Shown: positions 21,287 through 32,569, counted from the first letter of the stretch. The stretch: 64,000 bases of DNA from Cedecea davisae DSM 4568 (GCF_000412335.2 NZ_KE161030.1:2449750-2513749); one strand, 5' to 3'. Notes: a model not told the origin generated them from the letters alone. Numbers and translations: made by a program.

Positions 21287-21676
21287 TTACCCCAGTATCG
21301 GTATTTTAGTGGTGGCGAGTTTAATGATGATGTAGAGCACCACCAGCCCCAGCAGAAAAGCAAACCAACGGATCTGCTGGCTGCGCGGGCGTTTGCCCAG
21401 CGCGATAAAACCCAAAGCGATATAGATGATAACGCCAAACAGTTTCTCCGTCAGCCAGCTTCCTTGAGGCGTAAACGGATAGAAGTGCGTAATCAGAACC
21501 AGCCCGAAGCCGCTTAACAGCAGCACGGTATCATTTATGTGCGGCACAATGCGCACCCAGCGCTTAGCGGATATTGCCGAGCCGCGATATTGCCACCAAT
21601 AGCGTAATACAAACAGGCTAATTGAAATTACGACGGTGAAAATATGCAGATATTTAAGTGAAAAATAAGTCGCCAC
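21287..21676 (-). CDS. sirB2: SirB2 family inner-membrane protein
   Basis: Small membrane protein (129 residues) with four hydrophobic helices (starting at about 7, 44, 75 and 103) and the conserved HINDTVLLLSGFGLVL block. E. coli equivalent is YchQ. Function unknown. Lies 17 bases after prmC in the same transcript. Confidence 0.92.
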   Translation of the reverse strand: MATYFSLKYLHIFTVVISISLFVLRYWWQYRGSAISAKRWVRIVPHINDTVLLLSGFGLVLITHFYPFTPQGSWLTEKLFGVIIYIALGFIALGKRPRSQQIRWFAFLLGLVVLYIIIKLATTKIPILG

Positions 21677-21693
21677 AGCATCTGTTCCTTAAT

Positions 21694-22524
21694 TCAAAGA
21701 TAGCGTCCTGACGTCAGGCGTTCATTGCCGCCATAATCTTTGGTGGTTTCAACATCCTGAAAACCGGCTTCGCACAATAGCTGCCTCACCTGCTCTCCCT
21801 GCTGCCAGCCGTGTTCCAGCATCAGCCAGCCGCCGGGTTCAAGGAAGCGCCGTGAATCACTCACCAGGATTTCAATGTCCGCCAGACCGTGATTGTCGGC
21901 CACCAGAGCGCTCTTTGGCTCAAAGCGAACGTCGCCCTCTGCCAGATGCGGATCTTGCTCATCGATATAAGGCGGGTTGCTGACGATCAGCGTGAAACGC
22001 TGATTATTGAGCGCGCTAAACCAGCAGCTTTGCAATACCTTAACATTGGTAATACCCAGATTTTGTGCATTCGCGCGCGCAAGCTCTACTGCCTCCGGCA
22101 CCAGGTCCAGCGCCGTCACGTCGCAGTCCGGGCGTTCGCTGGCAAGGGCCAGCGCTATAGCGCCCGTGCCGGTGCCCAGGTCGAGAATCGAGCACGGCGT
22201 AGAAGGCAGCTTTGTGAGCGCCTGTTCGACCAGGCATTCGGTATCGGGCCGGGGAATAAGCGTGGCCGGAGAAACGCGCAGCGGCAGCGACCAGAATTCT
22301 CGCTCGCCAACCAGGTGCGCAATCGGCTCACCGCGCTCGCGGCGAACCAGTAAAGCTTCAAGCTCGGTTTGCTGCTCCTGCGTCAGCCGGGTTTCGCCAA
22401 AGGCGAGAATATAGGTTCTCGCCTTGCCGGTAACAAACCCGAGCAAAATCTCCGCATCGCGCTTTGGGCTTTCGCTCTGCGCCAGACGCTGTACGGCCTG
22501 GCGGAGCCATGACTGAAACTCCAT
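21694..22524 (-). CDS. prmC: Release-factor glutamine methyltransferase PrmC
   Basis: S-adenosylmethionine-dependent enzyme (276 residues) that methylates the glutamine of the GGQ motif in RF1 and RF2. The SAM site LDLGTGTGAIALAL and the substrate motif LIVSNPPYIDEQD are intact. The ATG overlaps the prfA stop by one base, coupling the enzyme to its substrate RF1. Confidence 0.97.
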   Translation of the reverse strand: MEFQSWLRQAVQRLAQSESPKRDAEILLGFVTGKARTYILAFGETRLTQEQQTELEALLVRRERGEPIAHLVGEREFWSLPLRVSPATLIPRPDTECLVEQALTKLPSTPCSILDLGTGTGAIALALASERPDCDVTALDLVPEAVELARANAQNLGITNVKVLQSCWFSALNNQRFTLIVSNPPYIDEQDPHLAEGDVRFEPKSALVADNHGLADIEILVSDSRRFLEPGGWLMLEHGWQQGEQVRQLLCEAGFQDVETTKDYGGNERLTSGRYL

Positions 22525-23606
22525 TAATCCTGCTCGGACAACGCCGCGAGCTGGTCAGCCTGGAATTCCTGGACTATCGGCTCAATCAGGGCGTCAATCT
22601 TGCCTTCCATCACTTCATCCAGGCGGTAAAGCGTCAGGTTGATGCGGTGGTCTGTTACGCGCCCCTGCGGGAAGTTATAGGTGCGGTTACGGTCTGAACG
22701 GTCGCCGGAGCCAAGCAGGTTGCGGCGGGTAGAAGCCTCTTCCTGCTGACGCTTAGCCACTTCAGCGGCGCGAATACGCGACCCGAGCACCGAAAGCGCT
22801 TTGGCTTTGTTCTTATGCTGGGAACGTTCGTCCTGGCATTCAACCACGATGCCGGTTGGCAAGTGGGTGATACGGATGGCGGAGTCGGTGGTGTTAACGT
22901 GCTGGCCGCCCGCGCCCGAGGAGCGGAAGGTGTCGATGCGCAAATCCGCCGGGTTAATGTCCGGCAGTTCTGCTTCCGGGATCTCCGGCATCACGGCAAC
23001 GGTACAGGCCGAGGTGTGGATACGCCCCTGAGATTCCGTAGCGGGAACGCGCTGCACGCGGTGGCCGCCGGACTCAAACTTCAGTCGGCCATAGACGCCG
23101 TCACCGCTGATTTTTGCGATAACTTCTTTGAAGCCGCCGTGCTCGCCTTCGTTAGCGCTGATAAGCTCAACGCGCCAGCGGCGGGCTTCCGCATAGCGGC
23201 TGTACATGCGGAACAGGTCACCGGCAAACAGCGCGGCTTCGTCACCGCCGGTTCCGGCGCGGACTTCAACGAATGCGTTGCGCTCATCATCGGGATCTTT
23301 CGGCAGCAGCAGAACCTGAAGTTGCTGCTCCAGCTCTTCGCTGTTGGCTTTAGCTTCTGCCAGCTCTTCCTGCGCCATTTCGCGCATTTCCGGGTCGCTG
23401 AGCATGCTTTCTGCGGTTTCAATGTCTTCCTGAACCTGGCGCCATTGCAGGAAACAGCGTGATACATCGCTTAACTGGGCATATTCACGAGACAACGCGC
23501 GAAAACGGTCTTGATCGGCAATCGTCGCGGCATCGCCGAGCAGGGCCTGAACTTCTTCATGGCGCTCCTGCAAGGCTTCCAGTTTGGCAACAATAGAAGG
23601 CTTCAT
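22524..23606 (-). CDS. prfA: Peptide chain release factor 1
   Basis: Class I release factor (360 residues) recognising UAG and UAA. The codon-recognition PAT is in [14 protein letters not shown], and the peptidyl-tRNA hydrolysis motif GGQ is in [17 protein letters not shown]. No programmed frameshift, as expected for RF1. 36 bases after hemA, followed directly by prmC. Confidence 0.98.
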   Translation of the reverse strand: MKPSIVAKLEALQERHEEVQALLGDAATIADQDRFRALSREYAQLSDVSRCFLQWRQVQEDIETAESMLSDPEMREMAQEELAEAKANSEELEQQLQVLLLPKDPDDERNAFVEVRAGTGGDEAALFAGDLFRMYSRYAEARRWRVELISANEGEHGGFKEVIAKISGDGVYGRLKFESGGHRVQRVPATESQGRIHTSACTVAVMPEIPEAELPDINPADLRIDTFRSSGAGGQHVNTTDSAIRITHLPTGIVVECQDERSQHKNKAKALSVLGSRIRAAEVAKRQQEEASTRRNLLGSGDRSDRNRTYNFPQGRVTDHRINLTLYRLDEVMEGKIDALIEPIVQEFQADQLAALSEQD

Positions 23607-23642
23607 GGGCGGTGGTTCACCTTGTAATAAGAGTTGTGTGTG

Positions 23643-24899
23643 CTAATCCAGCCCGAGGCTGTTACGCAGGATTTGCAGGCGTTCGTCGTCCCCGTCACGG
23701 GCGGCCTGCGTGAGCGATTTGGTTGGGGCATGGATCAGGCGATTGGTCAGTTTCCAGGCCAGATCCTGCAAGACGGATTCCGCGTCGCCACCCTGCTGAA
23801 GGGCGGCCAGCGCTTTGGCAGCGAGGTCGTCTCTCACCTGCTCTGCCTGACTACGGTATTCACGAATGGTTTCGGAGGCGTTTTGCGCGCGCAGCCACGC
23901 CATAAATTCGCTGCACTCCTGGGCCACGATGGTTTCAGCTTCAACCGCCGCCGCTTTACGCTGGGCGAGGTTGTTCTGAATAATGGCCTGCAGGTCGTCC
24001 ACGCTGTAGAGATAGGCGTTGGCAAGCTTGCCGACTTCCGGCTCCACGTCGCGCGGTACGGCGATATCCACCAGCAGCATCGGCTGGTTACGGCGGGCTT
24101 TCAGGGCGCGTTCCATCATCCCTTTGCCGATAATCGGCAGCGGGCTGGCGGTGGAGCTGATAATGATGTCGGCGTCCGCCAGGCGTTCGTCTATCTCACT
24201 CAGGCTAATCACTTCCGCGCCGACTTCGTCCGCCAGCACCTGAGCGCGTTCGCGGGTACGGTTGGCGATAATCATCTTCTCAACTTTGTGCTCGCGCAGG
24301 TGGCGGGCAACCAGTTCGATAGTCTCCCCGGCGCCGACCAGCAGCACGGTGACCGAAGAGAGGGATTCAAAAATTTGCCGCGCCAGAGTACAGGCGGCGA
24401 AGGCGACCGACACCGCGCTGGCACCGATATCTGTTTCGGTGCGAACGCGCTTGGCGACAGAGAAGGACTTCTGGAACATGCGTTCCAGCTCGCTGGAAAG
24501 CGAATGGCCTTTTTGCGAGTCGGCAAAGGCTTTTTTGACCTGGCCGAGAATCTGCGGTTCACCGAGCACCAGCGAGTCCAGACCGCTCGCCACGCGCATT
24601 AAATGGCTGACGGCGTCGTTATCGTGGTGCCAGTAGAGGCTCTTGCGCACTTCCTCTTCATTGAGGTTATGGTAGTCGCACAGCCAGCGCACCAGCTGTT
24701 CGTGAAGATTTTCCTGTTGCTCAACGCTCAGGTATAACTCGGTTCTGTTGCAGGTAGAAAGTACCACTCCGCCCTGCACCATCGGCTGTTCCAGCAAGCT
24801 TCCCAGCGCCTGGTCGAGCGTGTCCGGCGAAAACGTAACACGTTCTCGCAGCGATATTGGGGCCGTTTTGTGGTTAATTCCTAGCGCTAACAGGGTCAT
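23643..24899 (-). CDS. hemA: Glutamyl-tRNA reductase
   Basis: First committed enzyme of C5 haem synthesis: reduces glutamyl-tRNA(Glu) to glutamate-1-semialdehyde with NADPH. 418 residues from ATG 24899, exactly the E. coli length; the frame continues upstream to 25058 without family similarity. The catalytic cysteine is in [12 protein letters not shown], and the NADPH fold in [16 protein letters not shown]. The N-terminal [14 protein letters not shown] is where haem-dependent proteolysis acts in E. coli and Salmonella. Divergent from lolB over 202 bases. Confidence 0.97.
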   Translation of the reverse strand: MTLLALGINHKTAPISLRERVTFSPDTLDQALGSLLEQPMVQGGVVLSTCNRTELYLSVEQQENLHEQLVRWLCDYHNLNEEEVRKSLYWHHDNDAVSHLMRVASGLDSLVLGEPQILGQVKKAFADSQKGHSLSSELERMFQKSFSVAKRVRTETDIGASAVSVAFAACTLARQIFESLSSVTVLLVGAGETIELVARHLREHKVEKMIIANRTRERAQVLADEVGAEVISLSEIDERLADADIIISSTASPLPIIGKGMMERALKARRNQPMLLVDIAVPRDVEPEVGKLANAYLYSVDDLQAIIQNNLAQRKAAAVEAETIVAQECSEFMAWLRAQNASETIREYRSQAEQVRDDLAAKALAALQQGGDAESVLQDLAWKLTNRLIHAPTKSLTQAARDGDDERLQILRNSLGLD

Positions 24900-25101
24900 G
24901 GAGCGGTCTGAGTAATACCGATGTTGATAAGGATTTCTGGTCGCATCATACAGGATGAGCACGGTCAATAAAAGAGAGCTTCCCCTTGCGGAGTATGCGG
25001 ATGATTTATGATTTAAGACAACTTGACCGTAGACGCCTTCCCGCCTGGCCGCTAGCATGAACGGTTGACCACCAAAATGACTTTAAGGATTTGCTGCCGC
25101 T

Positions 25102-25725
25102 ATGTTTATGCCCAAAGCCCGTCTGATGCGCCTTCTGCCCCTTGCCAGCCTGGTTCTGGCCGCCTGTTCAGTTCACCAGCCGAGCGGGCCGGGGAAAAGC
25201 CCTGACTCGCCGCAGTGGTTAGAACATCAGCAACAAGTGCAAAAAATCACCCAGTATCAAACGCGCGGCGCTTTTGCTTATCTTTCCGATAGCCAAAAGG
25301 TATATGCCCGCTTTAACTGGCAGCAAACCGCCCCGGACCGCTACCGCCTGCTGCTTACCAACCCGCTTGGCAGCACCGAACTTGAGCTTAATGCCCAGCC
25401 GAACCAGGTTCAGCTGACCGACCGCGACGGCAAGCGCTACATCGCGACGGATGCCGAAGAGATGATTGGCAAGCTGACCGGGATGCCTATCCCGCTTAAC
25501 AGCCTGCGCCAGTGGATGCTGGGCCTGCCGGGCGAGTCCACCGACTACAAACTTGACGACCAGTATCGCCTGCGTGAAGTCAATTACATCCAGGGCGGTA
25601 AAACCTGGAAAGTGGTGTACAGCGACTACGACAGTAAAATCCAGCCTTCCCTGCCGTCCAATATGGAGCTGCGTGAGGGCGACCAGCGCATCAAGCTGAA
25701 AATGGATAGCTGGACGGTGAAATAA
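25102..25725 (+). CDS. lolB: Outer-membrane lipoprotein receptor LolB
   Basis: Lipoprotein (207 residues) that receives lipoproteins from LolA and inserts them in the outer membrane. Signal peptide with lipobox LAAC (cysteine 22) and serine at +2, consistent with outer-membrane sorting. The conserved mature blocks [21 protein letters not shown] and [15 protein letters not shown] match E. coli. A second ATG at 25108 is a possible start. Its stop overlaps the ispE ATG by one base. Confidence 0.96.
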   Translation: MFMPKARLMRLLPLASLVLAACSVHQPSGPGKSPDSPQWLEHQQQVQKITQYQTRGAFAYLSDSQKVYARFNWQQTAPDRYRLLLTNPLGSTELELNAQPNQVQLTDRDGKRYIATDAEEMIGKLTGMPIPLNSLRQWMLGLPGESTDYKLDDQYRLREVNYIQGGKTWKVVYSDYDSKIQPSLPSNMELREGDQRIKLKMDSWTVK

Positions 25726-26594
25726 TGATTTCCCGTTGGCCTGCTCCCGCAAAACTGAACCTTTTTCTCTATATCACCGGCCGCCGCGCGGACGGTTACC
25801 ATAATTTGCAGACGCTGTTTCAGTTTCTTGACTACGGCGACACGCTGACAATTGAACCGCGCCAGGACGGCGTTATCCGTCTGGTGACGCCCATCGCTGG
25901 CGTACCGGACGAAGAAAACCTTATCGTGCGTGCCGCCCGCCTGCTGCACGCCTTTGCCGCTGAGAAAGGCACTTTGCCCGCGGGCGCAGGGGCCGATCTA
26001 GGCGTGGAGAAGAAACTGCCGATGGGCGGTGGACTGGGCGGAGGCTCATCCAACGCCGCGACGGTACTGGTTGCCCTGAATCAGCTCTGGAATACCCGCT
26101 GTAGCGAAGACGAGCTGGCCGGACTGGGCATTCGCCTGGGCGCGGACGTGCCGGTCTTTGTTCGCGGTTACGCGGCCTTTGCCGAAGGGGTTGGCGAAAT
26201 TTTGACGCCGGTCGAGCCGGAGGAAAAATGGTATCTGGTTGCCCACCCCGGCGTGAGTATTCCGACACCGATTATTTTTGGCGATCCGGAACTGCCGCGC
26301 GAAACCCCGATAAGGTCAATTGACACGTTGCTAAAATGTGAATTTGGCAACGATTGTGAGGTTATCGCAAGAAAACGTTTTCGCGAGGTTGATGCGGCGC
26401 TTTCCTGGCTGTTAGAATACGCGCCGTCGCGCCTGACCGGCACCGGCGCTTGTGTGTTTGCAGAATTCGACACCGAGCAGGCCGCCCGGCAGGTGCTTGA
26501 GCAAGCCCCGGAATGGCTGCATGGGTTTGTTGCGCGAGGCGTTAATAGATCTCCGCTGCATCAGGCCATATCCGGGCAAGCTGGGCATTGGTGA
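25725..26594 (+). CDS. ispE: 4-diphosphocytidyl-2-C-methyl-D-erythritol kinase
   Basis: GHMP kinase (289 residues; E. coli 283) phosphorylating CDP-ME in the methylerythritol phosphate pathway. N-terminal [21 protein letters not shown] holds the catalytic lysine region, [18 protein letters not shown] is the ATP loop, and [14 protein letters not shown] is the third GHMP motif. Its 3' third carries the prs promoter. Coupled to lolB. Confidence 0.97.
   Translation: MISRWPAPAKLNLFLYITGRRADGYHNLQTLFQFLDYGDTLTIEPRQDGVIRLVTPIAGVPDEENLIVRAARLLHAFAAEKGTLPAGAGADLGVEKKLPMGGGLGGGSSNAATVLVALNQLWNTRCSEDELAGLGIRLGADVPVFVRGYAAFAEGVGEILTPVEPEEKWYLVAHPGVSIPTPIIFGDPELPRETPIRSIDTLLKCEFGNDCEVIARKRFREVDAALSWLLEYAPSRLTGTGACVFAEFDTEQAARQVLEQAPEWLHGFVARGVNRSPLHQAISGQAGHW
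26369..26418 (+). promoter_or_regulatory. Probable prs promoter inside ispE, with PurR-like operator
   Basis: TTGATG (26389-26394) and TAGAAT (26413-26418) with 18-bp spacing place a start near 26425, about 294 bases before the prs GTG; E. coli prs has a leader of about 300 bases beginning inside ispE. Just upstream, 26369-26384 fits the PurR consensus at all but two fixed positions (dyad around AACGTT). Motifs are seen; regulation is inferred. Confidence 0.5.
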
Positions 26595-26679
26595 CAACGT
26601 CACCTCGTTTCAGACGTTGCATCGTGCTCTTTAATACACCGCCTGGATGGGGGCTACCCCGCCCGCACATTTGCGGTAG

Positions 26680-27666
<987 letters not shown>

Positions 27667-27680
27667 TCGACATTGCTTTT

Positions 27681-27704
27681 AAAACCCGCTGCGGCGGGTT
27701 TTTT
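27681..27704 (+). terminator. prs terminator
   Basis: AAAACCCGC-tgcg-GCGGGTTTT stem with T-rich tail, 15 bases past the prs stop. Confidence 0.9.
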
Positions 27705-27781
27705 CGTTTTTGTACTACTCTTTTTAAATGCCTCCTTCACCTGCCTGAATGACAGATGATGCGCTCACGGATGGAATCATA

Positions 27782-29464
27782 GTGAAAACCGTATCTTCTT
27801 CTCACGTAATGCCTTTTCGCGCCCTTATTGACGCCTGCTGGCGCGAGAAATACACCCTTTCCCGCTTTACCCGTGATGCTATCGCCGGCATAACCGTAGG
27901 CATAATCGCTATTCCCCTGGCGATGGCGCTGGCTATCGGCAGCGGCGTAGCGCCGCAATACGGCCTTTACACCGCGGCAGTTGCCGGGATTGTTATCGCC
28001 CTGAGCGGCGGTTCGCGCTTTAGCGTCTCCGGGCCTACCGCAGCCTTTGTGGTTATCCTCTATCCGGTAGCGCAGCAATTTGGCCTGGCCGGGCTGCTGG
28101 TTGCCACGCTGATGTCCGGCCTGTTCCTGATCCTGTTCGGCCTGGCGCGGTTTGGCCGCCTGATTGAGTACATTCCGCTTTCGGTCACCCTCGGCTTCAC
28201 CTCCGGGATTGGTATCACCATCGCGACTATGCAGGTGAAAGACTTCTTCGGCCTGACGCTCGAACATGTGCCCGAGCATTATCTGAATAAAGTCGCCGCC
28301 CTTGCGATGGCGATGCCGACCGTGAACGTCGGCGATGCGGCTATCGGAATTGTTACCCTGGCGGTGCTTATCTTCTGGCCGCGCCTTGGCATTCGCCTGC
28401 CGGGCCACCTGCCTGCGCTGCTCGCGGGCTGCGCCGTAATGGCTATTGTTACCGCGCTCGGCGGCGAAGTGGCAACTATCGGATCGCGCTTCCACTATAT
28501 TCTGGCCGACGGTAGCCAGGGCAACGGCATTCCGCAGCTGCTGCCGCAGCTAATGCTGCCGTGGGACATGCCAAATTCAAACTTTACCCTGAGCTGGGAT
28601 TCACTCTGTGCCCTGCTACCTGCCGCGTTCTCTATGGCGATGCTGGGCGCGATTGAGTCGCTGCTTTGCGCCGTGGTGCTGGATGGAATGACCGGCACCA
28701 AACACAATGCCAACGGCGAGCTTATCGGCCAGGGGCTGGGCAATATTATTGCGCCATTCTTCGGCGGAATTACCGCCACCGCGGCCATTGCCCGTTCGGC
28801 GGCAAACGTGCGCGCCGGGGCCACTTCTCCCGTGGCGGCAATTATTCACTCTCTGCTGGTTATTCTGGCATTACTGGTGCTGGCACCGCTGCTCTCCTGG
28901 CTGCCGCTTTCTGCCATGGCGGCCCTGCTGTTGATGGTGGCGTGGAACATGAGCGAGGCGCATAAGGTCGTCAGCCTGCTGCGTAAAGCGCCGAAAGACG
29001 ACATTATCGTGATGCTCATCTGCATGTCGCTGACCGTATTGTTCGATATGGTTATCGCGATAAGCGTTGGGATTGTGCTGGCTTCACTGCTGTTTATGCG
29101 CCGAGTGGCGCGAATGACCCGCCTGGCTCCGCTGAGCAACGTTTCGTTACCGGAAGGTGTGCTGGCGCTGCGCGTGACGGGTCCGCTGTTTTTTGCCGCC
29201 GCCGAAGGATTGTTCACCGAGCTTTCGCGGCAGGTTGACGGGCATAACCTGATTATTTTGCAGTGGGATGCGGTGCCGGTGCTGGACGCGGGCGGGCTCG
29301 ATGCCTTCCAGCGCTTTGTTGAAAAACTGCCGGAAGGCTGCGAATTGAGAGTAACCAACCTGGAGTTCCAGCCGCTGCGCACGCTGGCCCGGGCTGGCGT
29401 ACAGCCGATCCCTGGCCGTCTTGCCTTCTTCCCTGACGTTCAGGCGGCTCTGGCCGCTGAATAG
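27782..29464 (+). CDS. dauA: C4-dicarboxylic acid transporter DauA (SLC26/SulP)
   Basis: Inner-membrane SLC26 transporter (560 residues from GTG 27782; E. coli 559) for aerobic succinate uptake. About 14 hydrophobic segments with the SulP signature [17 protein letters not shown], then a C-terminal STAS domain from about residue 440 ([17 protein letters not shown]). An ATG at 27749 would add 11 residues; the GTG is preferred because the N-terminus then aligns without gap to E. coli DauA ([15 protein letters not shown]). Confidence 0.93.
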   Translation: MKTVSSSHVMPFRALIDACWREKYTLSRFTRDAIAGITVGIIAIPLAMALAIGSGVAPQYGLYTAAVAGIVIALSGGSRFSVSGPTAAFVVILYPVAQQFGLAGLLVATLMSGLFLILFGLARFGRLIEYIPLSVTLGFTSGIGITIATMQVKDFFGLTLEHVPEHYLNKVAALAMAMPTVNVGDAAIGIVTLAVLIFWPRLGIRLPGHLPALLAGCAVMAIVTALGGEVATIGSRFHYILADGSQGNGIPQLLPQLMLPWDMPNSNFTLSWDSLCALLPAAFSMAMLGAIESLLCAVVLDGMTGTKHNANGELIGQGLGNIIAPFFGGITATAAIARSAANVRAGATSPVAAIIHSLLVILALLVLAPLLSWLPLSAMAALLLMVAWNMSEAHKVVSLLRKAPKDDIIVMLICMSLTVLFDMVIAISVGIVLASLLFMRRVARMTRLAPLSNVSLPEGVLALRVTGPLFFAAAEGLFTELSRQVDGHNLIILQWDAVPVLDAGGLDAFQRFVEKLPEGCELRVTNLEFQPLRTLARAGVQPIPGRLAFFPDVQAALAAE

Positions 29465-29476
29465 CGGCTAGCCCGG

Positions 29477-29686
29477 CTACCCTCTGGCTTCCCGCCGCCG
29501 TCTGCTGGTGACGCTTTCGCGGTTAACGCCCCAGTTATCGGTTTCGACCTCGTCGATGATGACAAAGGTGGTGGCGGGATCTTTATTCAGCACCCTCATT
29601 AGCAGGTCGGTGGTGCCTTCAATCAGCGCCTGCTTTTGCTCCGCGCTGACCCCTTCTTTCGTCACCCGAATATTCACATACGGCAT
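29477..29686 (-). CDS. 4-oxalocrotonate tautomerase family protein
   Basis: Sixty-nine-residue tautomerase-fold monomer. After Met removal the catalytic Pro1 would be exposed (MPYVNIRVTKEG); EQKQALIEGTTDLLMRVLN and TTFVIIDEVETDNWGVN match the 4-OT family helix and second strand. It lies 29 bases downstream of the SDR gene on the same strand, so both are probably one transcript. Natural substrate unknown. It is one of four genes inserted between dauA and ychH relative to E. coli. Confidence 0.88.
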   Translation of the reverse strand: MPYVNIRVTKEGVSAEQKQALIEGTTDLLMRVLNKDPATTFVIIDEVETDNWGVNRESVTSRRRREARG

Positions 29687-29715
29687 AAATTTACCCTTTC
29701 GTTAACGGCCGAACA

Positions 29716-30456
29716 TCACCAGGTTCCGGCGGTGCTGCCGCCGTCCACCGCCATCACCGTCCCGCTGACGAACGTGGAATCAGTCAGGTAGAGCACCGCA
29801 TCAACCACATCCTGCGTTTTACCGGTACGCCCGCTCGGTGAAAGCGTGCTAAGAAAGCCGATAGATCCCGAGTAATCTGAATGCAGAGGCGTTTCGATAA
29901 TCCCAGGCGCAACGGCGTTCACTCTTACATTGTCAGCCGCCAGTTCCAGCGCCAGGCCGCGAGTGGCTTCGTTTAACCCGCCTTTAATCATCACCGGCAG
30001 CAGCGCGGGGACTTTAACATTCGGCTGGAGCGCAATGCTGGCCGTAATGTTAACGATATGCCCCGCTTTGTTTTTGCTCATATGGCTGGCGGCCTGCTGC
30101 GACGGGAACAGGAAGCCTTTCAGATTGGTATTGATCAGCGCGTCGATATCCTGCTCGCTATATTCGGTCGCCGGTTTGGGAATAAAAATGCCCGCGTTGT
30201 TGATCAGAATATCGACCTTGCCAAAAGCGGCAATCGCCTCTTTAAACAGCGTTTCCGCCGTAGCCGGCAGCGAAATATCACCGGCAATCGGCAGGAAGTT
30301 TGGCGGATTGCCCAGGCTTGCCGCTGCGGTCTGCAAGCGCTGAAGGGTACGGCCGTTGCCGACCACGTTATAACCGCGAGCCAGATACGCTCCGGCGATG
30401 GCGAGGCCGATGCCGCTTGAAGCGCCGGTGACGATAACGGTTGGTGTTGCCTGCAT
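29716..30456 (-). CDS. SDR-family oxidoreductase lacking the catalytic tyrosine
   Basis: Short-chain dehydrogenase fold (246 residues). Cofactor motif VTGASSGIGLAIAG, the NAG block DILINNAGIFIPKP, and the PG motif NAVAPGIIETPLH are intact. In the active-site region the family YxxxK reads PVMIK, so the tyrosine four before the lysine is proline. It may belong to a Tyr-less SDR subgroup or bind rather than reduce a substrate. NAD(P)H type and substrate unknown. Divergent from the LysR gene at 30575, which is its likely regulator. Confidence 0.85.
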   Translation of the reverse strand: MQATPTVIVTGASSGIGLAIAGAYLARGYNVVGNGRTLQRLQTAAASLGNPPNFLPIAGDISLPATAETLFKEAIAAFGKVDILINNAGIFIPKPATEYSEQDIDALINTNLKGFLFPSQQAASHMSKNKAGHIVNITASIALQPNVKVPALLPVMIKGGLNEATRGLALELAADNVRVNAVAPGIIETPLHSDYSGSIGFLSTLSPSGRTGKTQDVVDAVLYLTDSTFVSGTVMAVDGGSTAGTW

Positions 30457-30574
30457 GATAGTGCTCCTGTTTGTGGATGTGGAGCCGACTATACTTGTGA
30501 CATAATGGACAATAAATCAGCAACCTGTAACATGAATAGATACATCATGTAATAAATACGGAGAGAAAACCGGC

Positions 30575-31486
30575 ATGAAACGCCACTTCGAAGAGATGCA
30601 GCTCGGCACCATCGAACTGTTTTGCCAGGCAGCTGAACGCCTGAGCTTCAGCGCGGCGGCGAATTTTATCGGCATCACGCCCGCGGCGGTAAGCCGCTCC
30701 ATTGCCCGGCTGGAAGAACGGCTGGGCGTGCGCCTGTTTGTGCGAACCACTCGCCAAATCCGCCTGACGGACAGCGGCGAGCGCTATTATCAGCAGTGCC
30801 GACAGGCACTTCAGCAGCTGAGAGAGGCCGAGCGGGAAGTCACCGGCGCGCAGATGGAGCCTGCGGGCATGCTTCGCATTAGCGTTCCCACGCCCTATTC
30901 TCATTACCGCGTTCTGCCGCTGCTGCCCGAGTTCAGGCGGCTTTATCCCCGCGTATCGGTACAAATTCACATCAGCAACCGTAATATCGACTTCGCCGAC
31001 GAGAGCTATGACATAGCCATCCGCGGGCGCTCTCCGGCGGACTCGTCGTTGATAGCCCGCAAGCTCGAAGACGCGGAGCTGGTGCTGGTCGCCTCGCCCG
31101 ATTATTTGCGGCGTGCGGGAACGCCAAAAACGCTGGATGAGTTAAGCCAGCACGAATGCATTCAATTTGATTTGCCCAGCACCGGGCGCAAAGTCCCCTG
31201 GACGTTCAGCCTCGACGGCCAGAGCACCGACGTTTTTACCAGCGGAGGGTTTACCTGCTGTGAAGACTTTTTAGGAATAGTCACCCTGGCCCGCAGTGGC
31301 GCAGGCCTTGTTCAGACCTATCGATTTATTGTTGAACAAGACCTGGCCGACGGAAGCCTGGTGGAGCTGCTACCCGAATACGGCGGCAGCTCGCGGCCTT
31401 TTATTTTGCTTTACCCTCACGCCCGCCACCTGTCGCTGCGGGTTCGCTGCCTTGTTGACTTCTTAGCCCAGCGGCTTGGAACATAA
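30575..31486 (+). CDS. LysR-family transcriptional regulator (CrgA-like)
   Basis: LysR regulator of 303 residues. Winged helix-turn-helix at residues 10-68 (IELFCQAAERLSFSAAANFI, GITPAAVSRSIARLEERLG), then a periplasmic-binding-type effector domain from about 95 (MLRISVPTPYSHYRVLPLL). Divergent from the SDR-tautomerase pair, 118 bases between starts, the usual arrangement for a LysR target. Its 3' end overlaps the MerR-type gene by 86 bases tail to tail. Confidence 0.9.
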   Translation: MKRHFEEMQLGTIELFCQAAERLSFSAAANFIGITPAAVSRSIARLEERLGVRLFVRTTRQIRLTDSGERYYQQCRQALQQLREAEREVTGAQMEPAGMLRISVPTPYSHYRVLPLLPEFRRLYPRVSVQIHISNRNIDFADESYDIAIRGRSPADSSLIARKLEDAELVLVASPDYLRRAGTPKTLDELSQHECIQFDLPSTGRKVPWTFSLDGQSTDVFTSGGFTCCEDFLGIVTLARSGAGLVQTYRFIVEQDLADGSLVELLPEYGGSSRPFILLYPHARHLSLRVRCLVDFLAQRLGT

Positions 31487-32495
31487 TTCCCACCGCCTGC
31501 TGTAGCCAGGCCAGCAACTCGGGCGTCATCCACGTTCCACGGGCCAGCTCAGGCTCCTGAGCCATAGCCGCGCGGAACTTCATCTGGGTTTGCGGACTTG
31601 TACCTGCAAAAGACTGGAAGAGTTCCAGCCAGCGGCGGGCCAGCCGCTGGGCCTCGTCCGACGAAGGGGCCCCCCCCTGCTCTTTGGCCTGGCATACGGC
31701 AGCCACCAGCGGCGGCCACTCCTGCATCCGGTCAAAGTAGTGGCGGCTGGTGAACGCAAACTCTTCATCGTCCAGATAGCGACGATAAATATCCAGTTTG
31801 CTTTGCCCGAAAGCGCGGGTGACATAGCCGGTCATTTCGGCAGTGATGCCCGTTTGTTTGCTCATTTCCGGCTCAACCTGATGCATTGCATTCAGGCGCA
31901 CCAGAAAATCTGGCTCGCCCGCGGTATCGCGTACCAGCATCTCCATCCAGCGGGCAGCCAGCTGCTGCGCCCGTTTATCCTCCGGGGGCACGTTTTGCTG
32001 GCGCAGGGCGGCCACTTCAGCAACAACCTGCTTCCACTCTTCATCGCGGCCGCTGTCGGGCTGCGCAAAGGGCAGACGCCCTAACTCTTCTTTTGAAAAA
32101 TAGCGATCGTACATCGTCATTAACTCCAGGGTAGTTAGCCATTCCCCGAGGTCAGGATCCGCGCCGCGGCTTAACGTCTCACGCAGCGAAACAAGGCGCT
32201 GGCGCAAAGTGGTGATTTCCGCCAGCTGGCCGTCCAGCATCGAGATTTGTGAATCAATGATCTGGTTAAGCGACACGGCCTGACTCTCGAGACAGTCGCG
32301 CACCTCGCTCAGGCTCATTCCCATGCGATTTAACGCCTGAATGTGATGAAGCCTGGTAATATCCTGCCGGTTATACAGCCGGTATCCGGCAGGGGTGCGG
32401 GCAGAAGGGAGCAGCAGGCCCATCGCTTCGTAGTGGTGCAAGGTGCGTACCGTAATACCGGCGCGCTTTGCCAGTTCGCCTACTTTAAACAACAT
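31401..32495 (-). CDS. MerR-family regulator with tandem TipAS-like ligand domains
   Basis: MerR regulator of 364 residues. N-terminal helix-turn-helix FKVGELAKRAGITVRTLHHYE and wing RTPAGYRLYNRQD; a dimerisation coiled coil at about 75-110; then two repeats of a TipAS-like helical unit, each with a W-hydrophobic-VAAV/VAEVAALR start and a QxLAxRWxELxxxxxG core (at about 155-195 and 275-315). TipAS domains bind peptides or hydrophobic drugs. The C-terminus is low-complexity Gly/Glu. It lies opposite the LysR gene with an 86-base overlap of coding ends. Confidence 0.85.
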   Translation of the reverse strand: MLFKVGELAKRAGITVRTLHHYEAMGLLLPSARTPAGYRLYNRQDITRLHHIQALNRMGMSLSEVRDCLESQAVSLNQIIDSQISMLDGQLAEITTLRQRLVSLRETLSRGADPDLGEWLTTLELMTMYDRYFSKEELGRLPFAQPDSGRDEEWKQVVAEVAALRQQNVPPEDKRAQQLAARWMEMLVRDTAGEPDFLVRLNAMHQVEPEMSKQTGITAEMTGYVTRAFGQSKLDIYRRYLDDEEFAFTSRHYFDRMQEWPPLVAAVCQAKEQGGAPSSDEAQRLARRWLELFQSFAGTSPQTQMKFRAAMAQEPELARGTWMTPELLAWLQQAVGIMFQAAGLRSQQGSEPAATGGGREGKAK

Positions 32496-32569
32496 TTACC
32501 TGCTCCTTGTGCTTCTGCTGCCGGGAAGTGTGCAGCCTGACGTTACGTTAGGGTCAACATGCTAAGCAT

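Noticed and set aside
22524..23606. Programmed frameshift in the release factor gene
   Set aside because: That signal belongs to prfB (RF2); this is RF1 with PAT, and the frame is continuous.
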